This document shows positions 32,601-34,881 of a DNA stretch of 34,881 nt, one piece after another; position 1 is the first letter of the stretch, and each line of letters starts with the position of its first letter. The position numbers and the translations under genes are program-made. Origin of the DNA: Lachnospiraceae bacterium (GTDB lineage Bacteria; Bacillota; Clostridia; Lachnospirales; Lachnospiraceae); assembly GCA_024680815.1 (NCBI GenBank), contig JAILBQ010000120.1, forward strand, positions 1-34,881, written 5' to 3'. The notes under the pieces were generated by a model. That model had not been told where the DNA came from. It searched no databases and saw only the letters and a list, made by a program, of their open reading frames with translations.

Positions 32601-33886
32601 GTGGAAAACCAGAGGTTGTTATCCTTATCAGAAGCGATGCAGCGGATCCTTGTGCCGCTTAAGGCCTCAGTCGCTGCGTTTTGCACCGACTTTCCGTCGC
32701 TGTCGATAATATAAAGCCCGCTGTCGGTTCCGATATAGAGAAGCCCCTCACTTAAGCAGGTGCTGTTGACCACGGCCTCGGGAAGGGCGGCCACTTCGGT
32801 GGGGTTCCGGAAATTGTTGGCTACGACCTTCATGACGCCCTGTCTGGTGGAGGCGTACCAGAGGTTTCCCTGATAATCCTCGGTGAGCATATATATGGCA
32901 TTATCCATGGGAAGATCGGTAACGGCGTGGAAGAAACGGTTTTCATCGAGATAGCCGGACAGCTCTTCGGAGCAGAGCCAGATTCTTCCGCAGGCCGCTG
33001 TTATCCACTCTATGTCGGAGGCGGGAGAAACCCGGATTTTTTCAAGCTTCCCCGCGGGGGAGTTAAAGGAGCCGTAGTATATGTAGTCTCCCTCTGTCCC
33101 AATGTATACGGAGTCGGCTTTACGGGGATCGGCGAATATCGTCGTGATATTTCCGATCCCTGATTTTCTGCCATCGATAAAACGGGTTATCTTTCCGTTT
33201 TCAATCGAGAAGGCCGCTCCGTTATAGGTGCTTCCGTAGATTTTTCCGTCCGGGGCTGAGGAAAGGCGGATTATGGTTTCGTTGTCCAGCCGTCCGTCCA
33301 TAAAGGGACGCAGCGTTCCGTCGGGGCTGAAGCAGGAAATACCGCTGGTTGAGCCGATATATACCGTTCCGTCAGGAGCTTCCGCGAAGGAACGGACCGA
33401 AGAGGAGGGGAGGCCTTCCTTATAGGTGAAGTGGGTACTTTCCGACCCGTCCAGCAGAACCACGCCGTTGTCGTTCGTGCCGACCCAGATTCTGCCTTTA
33501 CTGTCCTCAAAAATGGCCCGTCCGCTGGTGAGACCGCCCGAAGAGTCCATTCTTTCAAAGGTGGTGCCGTCATAGCGGATGATGCCGCTGTAGCCTCCGA
33601 TCCACACATAGCCGTCGCTCGCTCCCAGGATCCAGTTGGCGTCCGAGGTGGGCAGGCCGTTGGTGGCGTCATATATTTTTGCCGTATAGCCCACTCCGTG
33701 GAGCTGCCCGGTTACCGCGTAGCCTCCGCCGGTTTTAACTTCATTCCTGCTTTTTAAGGTTTGTTCCGGTTTTTCAGCACTTTCCGCCGCTGCCCCGCCG
33801 CTTTCCGAGGCAAGCGCACAGGGCGGAATTCCCGCAGCGAATATAAGAAGAAAAAGTATAAACGCAAAAGAACGAAGAAGTTTCAT
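29630..33886 (-). CDS. Propeller-type hybrid histidine kinase with receiver and Hpt domains
   Basis: A 1418-residue kinase. A signal peptide (1-26) leads to an extracytoplasmic beta-propeller (about 60-690) of repeated two-component-propeller strands such as DGYVWIGGYSGIIRYDG and KGRIWVGTNDNGVVLLDG, a Y_Y_Y domain (about 695-770; YGNYQLHIQVLD), and a TM helix (about 775-797). Then follow HisKA with H about 834 ([11 protein letters not shown]), HATPase_c (NLLTNAVKYT, DTGIGVK, GTGLGLDISRR), a receiver with D about 1139 (VVLLDHMMPGMDG), Hpt with H about 1287 (VHALKSSARIIGA), and a helical tail. There is no DNA-binding domain, unlike Bacteroides HTCS proteins. The ATG at 33886 has GGGAGGG upstream and begins the signal peptide. 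The likely ligand is a carbohydrate by family analogy only. Confidence 0.93.
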   Translation of the reverse strand: MKLLRSFAFILFLLIFAAGIPPCALASESGGAAAESAEKPEQTLKSRNEVKTGGGYAVTGQLHGVGYTAKIYDATNGLPTSDANWILGASDGYVWIGGYSGIIRYDGTTFERMDSSGGLTSGRAIFEDSKGRIWVGTNDNGVVLLDGSESTHFTYKEGLPSSSVRSFAEAPDGTVYIGSTSGISCFSPDGTLRPFMDGRLDNETIIRLSSAPDGKIYGSTYNGAAFSIENGKITRFIDGRKSGIGNITTIFADPRKADSVYIGTEGDYIYYGSFNSPAGKLEKIRVSPASDIEWITAACGRIWLCSEELSGYLDENRFFHAVTDLPMDNAIYMLTEDYQGNLWYASTRQGVMKVVANNFRNPTEVAALPEAVVNSTCLSEGLLYIGTDSGLYIIDSDGKSVQNAATEALSGTRIRCIASDKDNNLWFSTFTNSKGLVCMSPSGEITYFTEENGMLSNQVRCTTMARDGSVLAGTNMGLAIIKDGKIEKTIGESAVITNTVFLTVEEGKDGEIYAGTDGDGIYVLEGNSVRRLGRDDGLTSDVILRIKRDESRGVYWIITSNSVEYMKDGIITNVDTFPYNNNYDVYFDDKDNLWILSSYGVFVIKAEDILNNSITDYRLYSIANGLPGAVTGNSFSELDGEGNLYISCRNGVGEVNINHYFEQTSKIKTGIRSILCNDEEILPDPDGVYIIPATKGRIQITPAILDFTMTNPTVHVFLEGSDDSGITAAQSNLTPLEYTGLGYGNYQLHIQVLDGSTGEVFQDDIFPIIKKPRLMELLVVRIILIALIAAAAGLIVWRVMTGTIIRRQYEEIRAAKEEAERANSAKSRFLANMSHEIRTPINTIMGMDEMILREDAENVPKNYFMSVINYALDIRTASESLLGLINDLLDMSKIESGKMHLVEQEYDVKELFRSVSTMIRVRSAEKDLTFDIDIDETLPVRLYGDAGKIKQVTLNLLTNAVKYTEKGGLALKVKVTGKTEERCDLRIAVSDTGIGVKPEDMEKLFTAYERLDEEKNSGIQGTGLGLDISRRFSELMDGKLWCESVYGEGSEFIFTFSQKIIDPEGIGKFDPAEDRETKGPYVPQFIAPDAHILVVDDNQMNLNVIKGLLKSTKVSVTTASSGEECLVKLKDASFNVVLLDHMMPGMDGIETLEKIRESDTSTPVYALTANSTAGGDDFYKQKGFNGYLAKPVDSRALETAIMQHIPEELITIPSPGDFDITPENFPEELSWIKEVKDISVEEGVKNSGGISGFGFSLNLFLDTIDDNSALLENALKDGDIRLYTVKVHALKSSARIIGAMELSKLCEELEEAGNKGNEDFIRDNNDRMLSDYRSFKEKLKPLREASGEDERETVPAEVLSDAYEALKESIPQMDYDSVEMILKELKEYRLPDQDREKLSHAEKLLKALDWDGLEEMFS

Positions 33887-33928
33887 TGCGGAAGCCCTCC
33901 CTGAAAAAAACCTGTTTTCTAATGAATA

Positions 33929-33957
33929 ATTATAATGCAGCAAGCAGGTGTGTTCAA
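33929..33957 (-). promoter_or_regulatory. Predicted sigma-A promoter of the propeller kinase operon
   Basis: On the minus strand, TTGAAC (33952-33957) and a perfect TATAAT (33929-33934) have a 17-base spacer, about 43 bases before the ATG at 33886. It is a close consensus match. Its -35 is six bases from that of the divergent promoter. Confidence 0.7.
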
Positions 33958-33963
33958 CAAAGT

Positions 33964-33991
33964 TTGAAATATTCGGGATTTCAGGTATAAT
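33964..33991 (+). promoter_or_regulatory. Predicted sigma-A promoter of the PAP2 gene
   Basis: TTGAAA (33964-33969) and a perfect TATAAT (33986-33991) with a 16-base spacer lie 36 bases before the TTG start, giving a short leader that contains GGAGGGAGAGG. Confidence 0.65.
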
Positions 33992-34027
33992 ACACTATGT
34001 ATGTTTTGTTTTCGGAGGGAGAGAGGT

Positions 34028-34881
34028 TTGACCTGCCTTTTGTGGTTGCAGAATATCCGTGAAGCTCTCGGGCCGGGGGTGGAGGCTTTTTTTGTAGCGC
34101 TGACGAATTTTGCCGGAAGCTCCTCCAGCGCGATTCTGCTGTTTATCATATATTGGTGCGTGGACAGGGAGACCGGCTGTCAGCTCGGAGGGACCTATGC
34201 CCTGTCACTGTTTGTGAACCAGCTGATAAAAAATACTGCCTGCATTTACCGCCCCTGGATCAGGGATCCCAGGATTGAGCCAAGCGCAGGGGCAAAACCC
34301 GGAGCGACGGGCTATTCCTTTCCCAGCGGACACACCGTGGTGGCGGTTTCGCTTTACGGGCAGTTCGGCTGGAAGTACAGGGCAAAAAAGTGGCTGATGT
34401 GGCTTTGCTTTATTTTTGTGCTGCTGGTTGCCTTTTCCCGGGTTTATTTAGGGTACCACACCCTTCAGGACGTTCTGACGGCCTTTATTGAAACGATTCT
34501 TGTGATAATTGCCTGGCAGAAATTCCTGCCCTGGCTGAAAAAACATCCCGAAGCGGACGGAAAGCTGCTTGTCTCCGCGCTCCTGCTCTGTGTCCTGGGA
34601 CTGATATACTGGGTATTAAAGCCTTATCCCATGGACTATGTGAACGGTGTTTTGCTGGTGGATCCGGAAGAAATGCAGGTGGACTGCTTCCAGTCGGCGG
34701 GGCTTTTATCGGGCTTTGCTGCCGGCTGCTTCGTTGAGCGGCGTTATATACGTTTTTCGACAGATAATATCCCGATTCGCACCCGGATTTTAAGGGGTGT
34801 GATCGGAGCGGTGTGCGTTTCAGTCATAGACAGATTGACGAAGCTTGTTTCCGGCGGAGTTGATCCCCGGGTTTTAATGTT
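34028..34881 (+). CDS. PAP2-family membrane phosphatase, 3' end cut by window edge
   Basis: The frame stays open to the right edge (284 codons). The protein is a polytopic PAP2 (type 2 phosphatidic acid phosphatase) enzyme with all three catalytic motifs: K68-x6-R75-P76 (KNTACIYRP), P99-S-G-H102 (FPSGHT), and S137-R-x5-H144-x3-D148 (SRVYLGYHTLQD). Family members dephosphorylate lipid phosphates such as undecaprenyl pyrophosphate or phosphatidic acid at the outer face of the membrane. Further hydrophobic segments follow after residue 170. The TTG at 34028 is chosen because GGAGG lies at the right distance and the protein begins plausibly there; no ATG competes nearby. It diverges from the propeller kinase operon. 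The substrate is not predictable. Confidence 0.88.
   Translation, partial: MTCLLWLQNIREALGPGVEAFFVALTNFAGSSSSAILLFIIYWCVDRETGCQLGGTYALSLFVNQLIKNTACIYRPWIRDPRIEPSAGAKPGATGYSFPSGHTVVAVSLYGQFGWKYRAKKWLMWLCFIFVLLVAFSRVYLGYHTLQDVLTAFIETILVIIAWQKFLPWLKKHPEADGKLLVSALLLCVLGLIYWVLKPYPMDYVNGVLLVDPEEMQVDCFQSAGLLSGFAAGCFVERRYIRFSTDNIPIRTRILRGVIGAVCVSVIDRLTKLVSGGVDPRVLM

Overview
The window looks like chromosomal DNA of a low-GC-lineage but roughly 50% GC anaerobic Firmicute, most likely a Clostridia/Lachnospiraceae-type bacterium. Support comes from the ispF-cysE-cysS-mrnC-rlmB gene order, a Clostridium beijerinckii/Thermoanaerobacter-type secondary alcohol dehydrogenase, strong AGGAGG-type ribosome binding sites, lipoproteins with clostridial lipoboxes, and very large hybrid histidine kinases. 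The taxonomic call is inference from gene content. No insertion sequence, prophage, CRISPR array or rRNA was seen, and no gene-free stretch exceeds about 230 bases.

Layout. 1-1265: a citrate synthase cut by the left edge (minus strand) diverges from nudC across a compact promoter region with a near-palindrome. 2189-11198: a long plus-strand run of tightly packed housekeeping genes: mscL, malQ, a voltage-gated-type K+ channel, a Cof-type HAD phosphatase, a membrane-anchored GH3 protein with an altered catalytic dyad, then ispF, cysE, cysS, mrnC and rlmB. 11244-13554: two surface lipoproteins, a metallo-beta-lactamase-fold hydrolase and a glucose-1-phosphatase (Agp)-like acid phosphatase. 13499-17262 (minus): a GT-C-type membrane glycosyltransferase, an esterase, a PH-domain membrane protein and a zinc-ribbon/repeat/DUF4234 membrane protein. 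A tRNA-Thr(GGT) with its own promoter and terminator sits at 17435-17507.

17614-26534 is a signalling island. A two-receiver response regulator without an output domain diverges from an operon encoding a free-standing Hpt protein, a DUF3798 solute-binding lipoprotein and a dCache hybrid histidine kinase. Together they could form a complete His-Asp-His-Asp relay. The kinase sensor domain carries the residue pattern of the amino-acid-binding dCache family. Convergent to it is a two-gene operon for c-di-GMP-type proteins: a REC-GGDEF-EAL-PAS protein in which only the EAL domain keeps its catalytic residues, and a companion with a degenerate GGDEF.

26739-28908: NADP-type secondary alcohol dehydrogenase, a hairpin terminator, then a CobW/COG0523 GTPase. 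28831-33886 (minus): a 1418-residue propeller-type hybrid kinase ending in receiver plus Hpt, followed by a spermidine-synthase-like protein. Its promoter lies back to back with that of a PAP2-family phosphatase that runs off the right edge. The Hpt plus helical C-terminal tail of this large kinase closely resembles the free-standing Hpt protein at 18658, so the window holds fused and split versions of the same relay design. This split relay and its adjacent c-di-GMP module are the most interesting system here.
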